Source: CAZQSL01 sp964595945
Lineage (GTDB): Bacteria > UBP15 > UBA6099 > JAJRTR01
Assembly (NCBI GenBank): GCA_964595945.1
Contig: CAZQSL010000008.1
Location: 1-53,061, forward strand
Reading direction: 5' to 3'
DNA length: 53,061 bases
Positions 1 through 7,419 of the stretch are shown piece after piece. The first letter of the stretch is position 1. Each line of letters opens with the position of its first letter. The notes beneath the pieces were generated by a model. The model saw nothing but the letters and a program-made list of their open reading frames with translations, had not been told where the DNA came from and made no database searches. Position numbers and translations under genes: made by a program.

Positions 1-43
1 TTTTTGAACACTTCGCGGCCTGCGACCTGGAAAGCGATGTCTT

Positions 44-3000
44 TTGAATCTACGGCGGTGTTGGATGGAGCAGGTGGCGAGGACAGGCAGCACCGACCCG
101 GTAATCGAGGGTGACCAGCTCGTCTCGCTCAACTGGGAAAGAATCGACGATGCGCGAGTCGTGGGCTACGCCATCTACCGCTCGCAGGACTCATCTACGT
201 TCGACAAAAATTCGCCCATCGACATAGTATACAAATCACAGCTCGGCGGCGCGCTGCCGGATGTCGACTGCCCCGTGCAGTTCTCGGCCAACAATCCCGG
301 CTACTGCGACATCAGCGTGACCAACGGCGAAAAGTACTACTACAAAATCGCGGCAGTCAAATCAGGCGACATCCCCGGCGGCCTCAGCGTGGTGATGACA
401 GCCGAACTTTCCTTACAGCGCCCGACCCTGATCAGCCCGGGCAACGTCACAGCGCTCAATGTCACCGATGATGCCCCGCTGTTCATGTGGCAGGCCGTCA
501 ACGGCAACGAAATCAGCTACATCATCACTCTCGTCGACACCGAGACAGGCATCACCATCTGGCAGCCTACGGTGACAGGTTCATCGGCCATCCCGACCAA
601 ACAATACGACGGCCCCGCTCTCGGCAAAGGCAAATCCTACAACTGGACGGCCAGGGCGGTCAATAAAAACGGCCAGTCCGAAAGCAGCCAGACATTCAGA
701 TTTACCAAACAGGAAAACCTCACTAAGCCGGAAAAGCCAAATTTCTGCGGCGGCACTTACTGCTCGCCTCAGCAGACGGACGCCTATGCGGTCGACGATG
801 CCGCCAACACCGTCACGATCTACTGGGAAAAATCGACCGCTACCAACATCTCCCACTACAACATCTACAGGTGCAAGAACCAGTCCGGCATCTGTAATAC
901 CCTCGTTGCGACAGTCGGCAACTACGCGTGCAGCGCCACCAAGACAAAGGTGGCATGCTACGTCGACAGCAATCTCGAGCGCGGCGCCAACTACTACTAT
1001 GACGTTGCGGCTGTCGATACCCAAAGCGCCGTGAGCGACCTCTCACAGACGATCCAGGTCACTCTCCTGTTCAAATCCGTATCACTCCTCTATCCAGCTT
1101 ATGACCAGACTGTCAACGTGCCCACGCCTACATTCACGTTCCTCGGCATGCCCGGAGCCACCATCTACAACATCCAGCTCCTGAAAAAACCCGCCTCTTT
1201 CACCGATACCGCCAGCATAATATGGTCATATACATTCTCCGACTCAGGCTCCACCGCAATCTTCAACAAAGTGTACAACGAAGACGGGACAGCCAAAACG
1301 CCGCTCCTCAATCCTTCCGATCCCACGACATCGGGTACCCAGTACCAGTGGAGAGTATGCACGGCCAACGCGGCGTTCCCCAACATCAAGGAACAGTGCT
1401 CCAACCCGTGGCAGTTCTTCAAAAACCTTCAGGTGCCCGCAGCCGTATCACCGAGAAATGGCGAACAGCTTACATACGACGAAATTGTGTTCACCTGGGG
1501 CACGGTGCCAGGCGCCGAATCATATCAGTTCCGCCTGTGCAAAAGGACGGGAACCGGCTCGGGCTGTGGAACCAACCCGATAGTGGTACAGGAAACGGTC
1601 AGTGACAATTCATACACACTCTCGGGTATTTCTCTCGACATTTGCCAGAAGGACGTAGACCCGACATGTTCGGTCGACGGTGCCTATTACTGGGAAACCA
1701 GGGCGGTCGACGAATACGGAGCCGTTTCAGGCAACTGGCTGGACAGCTCCAACAACTGCCTCAACTGCGTGCTTTTCTACAGAGTGTCCGTGGAATCTCC
1801 CATGCTGATCGCTCCGGCCAACGGCGTCGTGATCGCTCCAAGCGACGGCGGAGTGCTTGTAGGCACCGACTACTATGGCGATCCCGCGTACATATACAAC
1901 ATCGTACTTCAGTGGACAGTGCTCCAGCAGGCCAGCGCATATATCGTCAAAATCGAAGATATTACCGCTACCGATGACGGTGGCGTCCCGGTTGTCCTGT
2001 ACGAAGGCGAGCTTGCCGTCAATTCCAAAGTACCGGTCAATCTTGCATCGGGTCGTAAATTCAGATGGAACGTCGCCGTCTCAGGCACCCCATTCGTCAC
2101 GGCAAACGCAAGAGTCTTCTATACGGGCCTGCCCTATCCACATCTCCAGACTCCGGGCAACGGGCAGCAGGTCATGCTGCAAACGGGCTGCAACGGGATG
2201 TCATCCACCCTTTGCATGCACTTCGCGTGGAACGGCGGCACTGTCGAAACCACAGGTGGCGCCACCACCGAGATCCCTGCGGTGATAGGCGCGAGCAGTT
2301 ATGACATCGAAATCCTCAAAAACGGCATGCCGTTCCTCTGCGAACCCGAATTCATTTACGATCCGGCCTCACCACCCACACTGTCTTTCACCAATACCCC
2401 ATACACCTTCTGCGACCTCTCGACCCCCAGCGTAGTCAACGGCGATGTATTCACATGGAGAGTACGCTCAAGAGATATTACCGGCGAACTCACGGCCACC
2501 GGTATCGGCTATCCCAGCGAATGGTCGCAATACAGGACATTCGTAGTGCTGATCCCGCCAGTCGTGCTTTCCTCACCGCCCGACAGCAGCGCTGTCTGCG
2601 ATCCGTACAACGACCCGGACAATATCCTCCTGACATGTACTACAGTCGCTTGCCAGGACCTCACGTTCTACTGGAGTCCCATCCCGGGCGCCGCCGGCAA
2701 CGCATGCTATCGCATCGATGTCTCGGATTCCGAAGACTTCAACAACATCGTCTGGACAGACAACACGGAATCCCCGAAAAATTCATTCCCCTGCGACAAT
2801 CAGGCCTGCTACAAGACAGAGGCAAGCAGCGGCAAATACATCCCGATGACCAACGGAGTCGTCTACTACTGGCGTGTCGGCGCAAGCGTCAAGCCCTCAG
2901 AAGGCGGTACGTGCGGCTCTACATGGGTCTACTCCGATACATGGGAATTCTTCAAGAGGCCCCCCTATCCCAATATCCAGAGCGTAACGGCAGGCATCTA

Positions 3001-3325
3001 TAGCGCGGCGATCTCCTGGACCCCGCCGACCAACTGCACAAGCGCGTCAGGACAGGCGCTCAGCACTCCGGGCGTCCCGCCGGGCAATGGTGGCCAGTAT
3101 ATCATCTATCTCGAAACACAGATGCCCGACGATGCCAATCCTCCGACACACGTCGTTGGTATCGTAGGGTCATCCAATACTTCATACACGGTCGGCAACC
3201 TGCAGCCTGACACCGACTACTCGATCTGCATGGCGACTGTCGATGCGTCTTACATCACCAATTCGGTCGGCAATGTCAGCAACTTCGTCTGCATGATGGC
3301 GCACACCCAGGTTGCGGAAGAATGA
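44..3325 (+). CDS. Large fibronectin type III-repeat protein, probably 5'-incomplete
   Basis: About 1,090 residues made of repeated beta-sandwich modules. Each carries fibronectin-III hallmarks: an early Trp (SLNWERID, FMWQAV, ITIYWEKS, FYWSPIPG) and a later Tyr-x-Tyr strand (YYYKIAAV, YYYDVAAV, YYWRVGA). About ten modules can be counted. Many contain paired cysteines, which suits an extracellular protein with disulfides. No signal peptide or credible Shine-Dalgarno site precedes the frame. The earliest usable codons are TTG at 44 and ATG at 65, and an in-frame stop lies at 5-7. The true N-terminus is therefore probably lost at the contig edge or through a frameshift. The stop is followed by a strong terminator. 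The family usually mediates adhesion, matrix formation or carbohydrate-related surface roles; no catalytic domain is visible, so the specific role is unknown. Confidence 0.8.
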   Translation: MNLRRCWMEQVARTGSTDPVIEGDQLVSLNWERIDDARVVGYAIYRSQDSSTFDKNSPIDIVYKSQLGGALPDVDCPVQFSANNPGYCDISVTNGEKYYYKIAAVKSGDIPGGLSVVMTAELSLQRPTLISPGNVTALNVTDDAPLFMWQAVNGNEISYIITLVDTETGITIWQPTVTGSSAIPTKQYDGPALGKGKSYNWTARAVNKNGQSESSQTFRFTKQENLTKPEKPNFCGGTYCSPQQTDAYAVDDAANTVTIYWEKSTATNISHYNIYRCKNQSGICNTLVATVGNYACSATKTKVACYVDSNLERGANYYYDVAAVDTQSAVSDLSQTIQVTLLFKSVSLLYPAYDQTVNVPTPTFTFLGMPGATIYNIQLLKKPASFTDTASIIWSYTFSDSGSTAIFNKVYNEDGTAKTPLLNPSDPTTSGTQYQWRVCTANAAFPNIKEQCSNPWQFFKNLQVPAAVSPRNGEQLTYDEIVFTWGTVPGAESYQFRLCKRTGTGSGCGTNPIVVQETVSDNSYTLSGISLDICQKDVDPTCSVDGAYYWETRAVDEYGAVSGNWLDSSNNCLNCVLFYRVSVESPMLIAPANGVVIAPSDGGVLVGTDYYGDPAYIYNIVLQWTVLQQASAYIVKIEDITATDDGGVPVVLYEGELAVNSKVPVNLASGRKFRWNVAVSGTPFVTANARVFYTGLPYPHLQTPGNGQQVMLQTGCNGMSSTLCMHFAWNGGTVETTGGATTEIPAVIGASSYDIEILKNGMPFLCEPEFIYDPASPPTLSFTNTPYTFCDLSTPSVVNGDVFTWRVRSRDITGELTATGIGYPSEWSQYRTFVVLIPPVVLSSPPDSSAVCDPYNDPDNILLTCTTVACQDLTFYWSPIPGAAGNACYRIDVSDSEDFNNIVWTDNTESPKNSFPCDNQACYKTEASSGKYIPMTNGVVYYWRVGASVKPSEGGTCGSTWVYSDTWEFFKRPPYPNIQSVTAGIYSAAISWTPPTNCTSASGQALSTPGVPPGNGGQYIIYLETQMPDDANPPTHVVGIVGSSNTSYTVGNLQPDTDYSICMATVDASYITNSVGNVSNFVCMMAHTQVAEE

Positions 3326-3343
3326 AGCGACAGCGAAACTGAC

Positions 3344-3373
3344 AAAAAGCCCGGTCTAATGGCCGGGCTTTTT
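3344..3373 (+). terminator. Rho-independent terminator after the FnIII-repeat gene
   Basis: The 11-base arms AAAAAGCCCGG and CCGGGCTTTTT pair perfectly around an 8-base loop. The second arm ends in a T run, 18 bases after the stop codon. Confidence 0.9.
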
Positions 3374-3399
3374 CATTTCTGCGCAATCGTCATTTCACT

Positions 3400-3621
3400 T
3401 ATACTGAATATCAATAGAAATCCCCTACCACAAAATATCGAAGCGACCCGATAGAGCAGCCTTGTATCAGGCGGGGATAAACCCAGCCCCCCTTCGAAAA
3501 ACAGTCATGATCTATCCGTGAAATCCGTGTCAAAAAGTCTTTTATTGTTTTCGGATGGTACACCAGATCATCCCGGCAGACCATAACCATACATAGGGAA
3601 ATTCAATTGATATTTCGTATA
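3400..3621 (+). repeat. MITE-like repeat R1, copy A
   Basis: A 222-base element bounded by 16-base imperfect inverted ends, TATACTGAATATCAAT at the left and the complement of TATACGAAATATCAAT at the right. A highly similar copy in opposite orientation lies at 49879-50099, and an interrupted, more diverged copy at 3911-4294. No long coding frame is present. TATA at both ends would suit TA-targeting IS630/Tc1-type mobilisation, but this is inference. Confidence 0.8.
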
Positions 3622-3631
3622 TGCCCCGTGA

Positions 3632-3659
3632 TTGACTTTTCGAGAGACCGCACTATAAT
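3632..3659 (+). promoter_or_regulatory. Sigma-70-type promoter of the tRNA-Gln/tRNA-Glu unit
   Basis: TTGACT at 3632-3637 and a perfect TATAAT at 3654-3659 with a 16-base spacer. The first tRNA base lies 17 bases downstream of the -10 box. Confidence 0.85.
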
Positions 3660-3675
3660 ATCACTTGCTAAAAAT

Positions 3676-3746
3676 AGCGGGATCGTCTAATGGTAGGACA
3701 GCTGACTCTGGATCAGCCGGTCTAGGTTCGAATCCTGGTCCCGCTG
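3676..3746 (+). tRNA. tRNA-Gln (CTG anticodon)
   Basis: The acceptor arms AGCGGGA and TCCCGCT pair. The anticodon stem GCTGA/TCAGC encloses the loop CTCTGGA, giving anticodon CTG. The T loop TTCGAAT is present and G is the discriminator base. No CCA is encoded. It is co-transcribed with tRNA-Glu, 8 bases downstream. Confidence 0.93.
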
Positions 3747-3754
3747 CTGCAACC

Positions 3755-3827
3755 GGCCCCTTCGTCTAGCGGCCTAGGACATCGGATTCTCAGTCCGAGT
3801 ACAGGGGTTCGAGTCCCCTAGGGGCTG
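3755..3827 (+). tRNA. tRNA-Glu (CTC anticodon)
   Basis: The acceptor arms GGCCCCT and AGGGGCT pair, with one G-T at the end. The anticodon stem TCGGA/TCCGA encloses TTCTCAG, giving anticodon CTC. The T-arm loop is TTCGAGT. No CCA is encoded. It is the second gene of a two-tRNA unit with its own promoter and terminator. Confidence 0.93.
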
Positions 3828-3832
3828 TATCG

Positions 3833-3855
3833 AGCAGGCAAGACCTGCTTTTTTT
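3833..3855 (+). terminator. Terminator of the tRNA unit
   Basis: Six-base arms AGCAGG and CCTGCT around a 5-base loop, followed by six further T, starting 6 bases after tRNA-Glu. Confidence 0.85.
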
Positions 3856-3910
3856 ATGCCCGAAATCCCCAGCCGTGAGAATCTCCCCCGGATTGTATCT
3901 ACGAGATCGG

Positions 3911-4294
3911 GATGATATCAATAGATATTCCCCATCCGTTGTTATTGAAGCCTCCCGGGGGATAAACCCTGCTCTATTGAACCCAAATGCGGCGATAGAA
4001 ATACATATTGCCGCATTTGGCAATCGCGATAAGGGCGAACTGCCGTGTTGCCGGAGCATTATTCTGTTCGCGTATGTCGAATACCGCTCACTGTAAAAAT
4101 GCCCTTTGCGCCTTGCATTTCATCCCTTCTTGCTACTGCTGTCCCGAATTCTATTGCAGAATTAGGGTTGAAAACATGTTTGTATTATCCGTGTTAATCC
4201 GTGTCAGAAAGTCTTTATTGTTTTCCGATGCTACGCCAGATCATCTCGACAGGCCAAAACCATACATGGGCAAATTAAAATCACTTTTCGTATA
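3911..4294 (+). repeat. MITE-like repeat R1, copy C, interrupted by repeat R2
   Basis: The left part (about 3911-3975) matches the left end of R1 copy A, for example GATATCAATAGATATTCCCC. The right part (about 4173-4294) matches its right half, for example AAACCATACATGGGCAAATT, and ends in TTTCGTATA. The two halves are separated by a different element, R2. It is more diverged than copies A and B, so likely older. The non-coding stretch 3856-4354 is otherwise empty. Confidence 0.65.
3976..4172 (+). repeat. MITE-like repeat R2, copy A (nested in R1)
   Basis: A roughly 197-base element with imperfect inverted ends: TTGAACCC...GATAGAA at the left and the complement of TTCAACCCTAATTCTGCAAT at the right. 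The central portion is strongly similar to 26982-27178, including CGCGATAAGGGCGAACTG and GCGCCTTGCATTTCAT. It sits inside the diverged R1 copy C. Confidence 0.75.
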
Positions 4295-4354
4295 ATCGGA
4301 AATAGTTTGTGCGCTTATGCAAAAATACGCCATTTTCGCAAGATCATATAATAT

Positions 4355-4936
4355 ATGGAAACGGCGGCGTCATCAGGCGAAAAACAAAAGATCACCAATG
4401 CTCTCAGTCCCTTGCAACCCGGGATGCGTGCGGAGTACATGGGAGCGCTCACACGGTCATTTCCGGCGATAGACGTGCAGTCGCTCGAATTTGACAATAT
4501 CGGCGCGCCTCATGTCGAAAAGCGTGGCATCGAAGCCGCGCGCATCGTGGCATCGGGTGTACTGCCCGAAGATTTTCCTGATCCGGCAGTATATCTGATC
4601 TCGGTGCTCAACCGCCTTGAAGCATTCAGGTATGAAATCATCCACGATGCGCTCTCGCAGGAATGCACCAACTGCGCTCCCTTCATTTACGCGCTGGGTA
4701 TCCGCAAGTGCATAGACGCCGTGGCGGCGATTTTACAGCCTGAGCAGGCAGAAGTGTGGGACTGCCGCCGCAACTTGCTCGATGACATCGAAAGCAGGAT
4801 GTGCCAGACTGCCGGATCACCGGCGGAGTGTGATTTCCGAAGATATGAAATCCTGATTTCTCTCAACGCCCTTGAGATCAGCCAGATGAAATCGGCGGCG
4901 GAACTCCTGGCGAAGGCCGCTATGATCTCACGTTGA
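4355..4936 (+). CDS. Conserved-looking hypothetical protein, 193 aa
   Basis: Not recognised. It is a soluble, mostly helical, acidic protein with no signal peptide or membrane segment. There are five cysteines, with the pair ECTNC near residue 105 and single ones in the C-terminal half. Composition and codon use match neighbouring real genes, and no competing frame looks better. The first ATG has no Shine-Dalgarno and overlaps a TATAAT-like stretch (4347-4352), so the ATG at 4424 (MRAEYMG) is a possible alternative start. The nearest neighbours are repeats upstream and a ferredoxin 200 bases downstream. Function unknown. Confidence 0.6.
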   Translation: METAASSGEKQKITNALSPLQPGMRAEYMGALTRSFPAIDVQSLEFDNIGAPHVEKRGIEAARIVASGVLPEDFPDPAVYLISVLNRLEAFRYEIIHDALSQECTNCAPFIYALGIRKCIDAVAAILQPEQAEVWDCRRNLLDDIESRMCQTAGSPAECDFRRYEILISLNALEISQMKSAAELLAKAAMISR

Positions 4937-5136
4937 TGCCCTGGCCGCGTGAGTGGATGGCGGCACTTCCAGACATTTCACTTTTAATCGTCACAACTTG
5001 CAACAAATGATCCGGATGTGAGATCATAGAGACAGACCATATTTCGGATTTGTGTTTTCGGATCTGCAACAAGGGGTAAAATATTACATCGAAGCGTAAA
5101 TAATGGCTTCGAAGGAAGTACAGGGGGAGTGAAGAC

Positions 5137-5322
5137 ATGAAGGTAGCGGTAGACCCTGAAATATGCGAGGGGTGTGAGTCGTGTGTCGAGTTGTGTCCTG
5201 AAGTGTTTGACATGGAGGGCGATGTGGCGGTAGCGCGGCACATCGACGTACCCGAGGACCTCAAGGAGTGTGCGCAGGACGCGGCGGACAGTTGCCCTGT
5301 GGACGCGATATCGGTTTACTGA
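5137..5322 (+). CDS. Monocluster [4Fe-4S] ferredoxin, 61 aa
   Basis: A small cytoplasmic electron carrier. Cys10, Cys13, Cys16 (CEGCESC) and Cys53 (SCPVDAI) are the expected ligands of one [4Fe-4S] cluster. Cys20 and Cys45 correspond to the extra pair that forms a disulfide in the Thermotoga maritima-type ferredoxin, which this protein closely resembles in length and layout. The ATG has a good Shine-Dalgarno (AGGGGGAG) 6 bases upstream. It appears monocistronic, with a convergent small gene overlapping its last 7 bases, so the redox partner cannot be inferred from context. Confidence 0.93.
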   Translation: MKVAVDPEICEGCESCVELCPEVFDMEGDVAVARHIDVPEDLKECAQDAADSCPVDAISVY

Positions 5323-5672
5323 TTGCAGGCTTGATGATCGAGTGCGTTTCGCACTTTCCAGTAGTGGGCTTCGGCTTCCGAAAAGAATGAGTGTGGCTGG
5401 TGCGGCACGAATTCGGCACAGACCTCCCAATGCTGGAAAGCGCCATCGATGACCTGCTGGCGCAACAGGAAGAATCCCTGGAGAGCCTCAAGGAAGATAT
5501 GGGATGAGTAGCAGTCGGACGAAATGATGGCTGGCTGGAAGGTGAGGGTTTTGATAATGTCGAGTCTTTCACCGCGCCGCAGGAGAGCGTAGTAGCCGCT
5601 CTCATAGGTTTCGAACGTGATCACTTCATCGTCTCTTGGCAGGATGTCGGCCACATTGTCCCAGAAATTCAT
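5316..5672 (-). CDS. Hypothetical protein, 118 aa
   Basis: Not recognised. It begins MNFWDNVADILPRDDE and is rich in aromatic residues, with no signal peptide or membrane helix. A GGAG motif lies 10 bases before the ATG. It converges on the ferredoxin gene and overlaps its 3' end by 7 bases. The codon pattern looks coding, but with no recognisable motif the call rests on frame, start signal and the lack of a better frame. Confidence 0.55.
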   Translation of the reverse strand: MNFWDNVADILPRDDEVITFETYESGYYALLRRGERLDIIKTLTFQPAIISSDCYSSHIFLEALQGFFLLRQQVIDGAFQHWEVCAEFVPHQPHSFFSEAEAHYWKVRNALDHQACNQ

Positions 5673-5863
5673 GGATTAACGGCTCCGTATTTTTACAGAT
5701 GGTCTCGCGTGTTGCCCCGGATACTGCAAGGGAAATCCGGGGTGCGATGCGCAGGAAGCAGACACCAGTCGCGCCGCATATCGGGAGATTATTCTAATTA
5801 TATGCCGCATACGCTACAATTCAGAGTGCCGGCCGAAACAAAGTGCGCCGGCTGGAGTATCCG

Positions 5864-7240
5864 GTGAAAAAGGTAATTGACGAAACAGCAAGCAAGACTC
5901 TCATATCGATCGTAGGCCGCCCCAACGTAGGGAAATCGACTCTTTTCAACAGGCTCACGGGCAAACGTACGGCAATCGTGGACGACATGCCTGGAGTGAC
6001 GCGCGACCGTATCTATGGCCGCTGCCGGGTGGGCGACAAGTCGTTTCATATCGTCGACACAGGTGGCCTCGTGTCGGGCAAGCGCAAGGGCGAGATAGAG
6101 GCAGCGATAGAAAAACAGATACGCATGTCGCTGGAGAGCTCTGCCGCGGTGATGTTTGTCGTCGACGCGGAGGCTGGCCTTGTGCCGGAAGACCGTTATG
6201 TGGGTGATTTTCTCAGGCGGACGGGCAAACCCGTCATCCTCGTCGCCAACAAGGCGGACAATAAATCCGCCGAGCAGAATGCCATGTCGGATTTTCACAC
6301 GCTCGGCCTCGGCGAAGCGCTGCCCGTGTCAGCCCTGCAGGGTAAAAATGTAAACGAATTGCGTGGCATGCTTCTCAGGCACGTCGTTTCGCCTGAAGAC
6401 TCGCTCGAATCAGGCAGCGGGGCGCTTCCGGTCAGATTTTGCCTCATTGGCCGGCCCAATGTCGGGAAGTCTTCCATCACCAACGCGATACTCGGCGAAG
6501 AGCGTTCGGTCGTCTCGCCCATCCCCGGCACCACGCGCGACAGGGTCGACTCAGAATTCACCCGTGACGGCATAGACTATGTGATAGTCGATACGGCTGG
6601 GATGAAGCGCAAGAAGTCGAAACTCGACCGCATCGAGTTTTTCAGCTTCACACGTACGCAGCGCGCCATCGAGGAGTCGGATGTATGTGTGCTGGTGCTC
6701 GATGCCGAGGAAGGGCTTTCAGAGGGGGACAAGCGTATTGCGTGCATGGTCAACGAAGCGCAGCGCGGCCTGATCATCGCTGTCAATAAAATCGACCTTA
6801 TCCCGCCTGAGATTGCCGACTACAGTGTATTTATCGACGCTCTGCACGACATGGCTCCGTTTCTGCGCAATATGCCGGTGCTGTTTATGTCGGCCGCGAA
6901 GGAAAAAGGCATGGATGAATTGCTCGAATGCATCACCGATGTCCATGCCAGGCTCAATGATCTGCTGCCGCTGGAACTTCTCAAAAATCTCATCTACGAC
7001 ATTCGTTCGCTGTACTCGCCGCGCTCTCGTGGCAGGGCGGTGGGTGAAATCCGTGATGTGATACACGATCGCGCCGCGCCGCCTCGCATAGTGCTCAAGG
7101 TCAATGACACCGACCTTTTCCCCGACGAGTACATGCGGCTGATCGAAAACCGCGTGCGTGGTGTTTTCAATCTCACCGGCGTGCCGCTGGAAATCCTGCT
7201 TTCGGCTGACGCAAAGGGCAAAAAAGGCCGCAAAAAATAG
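5864..7240 (+). CDS. der: Ribosome biogenesis GTPase Der (EngA)
   Basis: A tandem-GTPase protein needed for 50S subunit assembly. The first G domain has GRPNVGKST (residues 18-26), DTGG (65-68) and NKAD. The second has GRPNVGKSS (about 195), DTAG and NKID (about 306). A C-terminal KH-like domain covers about 350-458. I chose GTG at 5864 because GGAG lies 6 bases before it; an upstream in-frame GTG at 5843 lacks such a site. Length (458 aa) is normal for the family. It is followed by its own terminator, so it appears monocistronic. Confidence 0.96.
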   Translation: MKKVIDETASKTLISIVGRPNVGKSTLFNRLTGKRTAIVDDMPGVTRDRIYGRCRVGDKSFHIVDTGGLVSGKRKGEIEAAIEKQIRMSLESSAAVMFVVDAEAGLVPEDRYVGDFLRRTGKPVILVANKADNKSAEQNAMSDFHTLGLGEALPVSALQGKNVNELRGMLLRHVVSPEDSLESGSGALPVRFCLIGRPNVGKSSITNAILGEERSVVSPIPGTTRDRVDSEFTRDGIDYVIVDTAGMKRKKSKLDRIEFFSFTRTQRAIEESDVCVLVLDAEEGLSEGDKRIACMVNEAQRGLIIAVNKIDLIPPEIADYSVFIDALHDMAPFLRNMPVLFMSAAKEKGMDELLECITDVHARLNDLLPLELLKNLIYDIRSLYSPRSRGRAVGEIRDVIHDRAAPPRIVLKVNDTDLFPDEYMRLIENRVRGVFNLTGVPLEILLSADAKGKKGRKK

Positions 7241-7249
7241 GGGTTTTTC

Positions 7250-7279
7250 ACCGGATGGCGATATGGACCGTCCGGTTTT
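7250..7279 (+). terminator. Probable terminator after der
   Basis: ACCGGATGG pairs with CCGTCCGGT (one G-T pair) around a short loop and is followed by TTT. It starts 10 bases after the der stop. Confidence 0.65.
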
Positions 7280-7289
7280 CCGCCTTTTG

Positions 7290-7318
7290 TTGACACGGAG
7301 CAATCAGCAAAATATTAT
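7290..7318 (+). promoter_or_regulatory. Sigma-70-type promoter of the GH84-like gene pair
   Basis: A perfect TTGACA (7290-7295), a 17-base spacer and TATTAT (7313-7318, 5 of 6 consensus). It lies just past the der terminator and about 100 bases before the glycosidase start. Confidence 0.75.
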
Positions 7319-7419
7319 TATTCACACTTTCATGTCTTCTGGTGTAATATAGACAATGCGAAAGCTATGCCGTCGCTGTGTCACATGGCGGTAAATTCTT
7401 CACGGTGAGGTACGGGAAG

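Noticed and set aside
3680..3830. Site-specific integration at the tRNA genes
   Set aside because: No integrase gene and no duplicated tRNA 3' end nearby; the repeats around the tRNAs have their own inverted ends.
3900..4300. Short open frames inside R1/R2 (for example 4008-4295)
   Set aside because: They follow repeat sequence shared with other non-coding copies, where the frames are not preserved. No Shine-Dalgarno.
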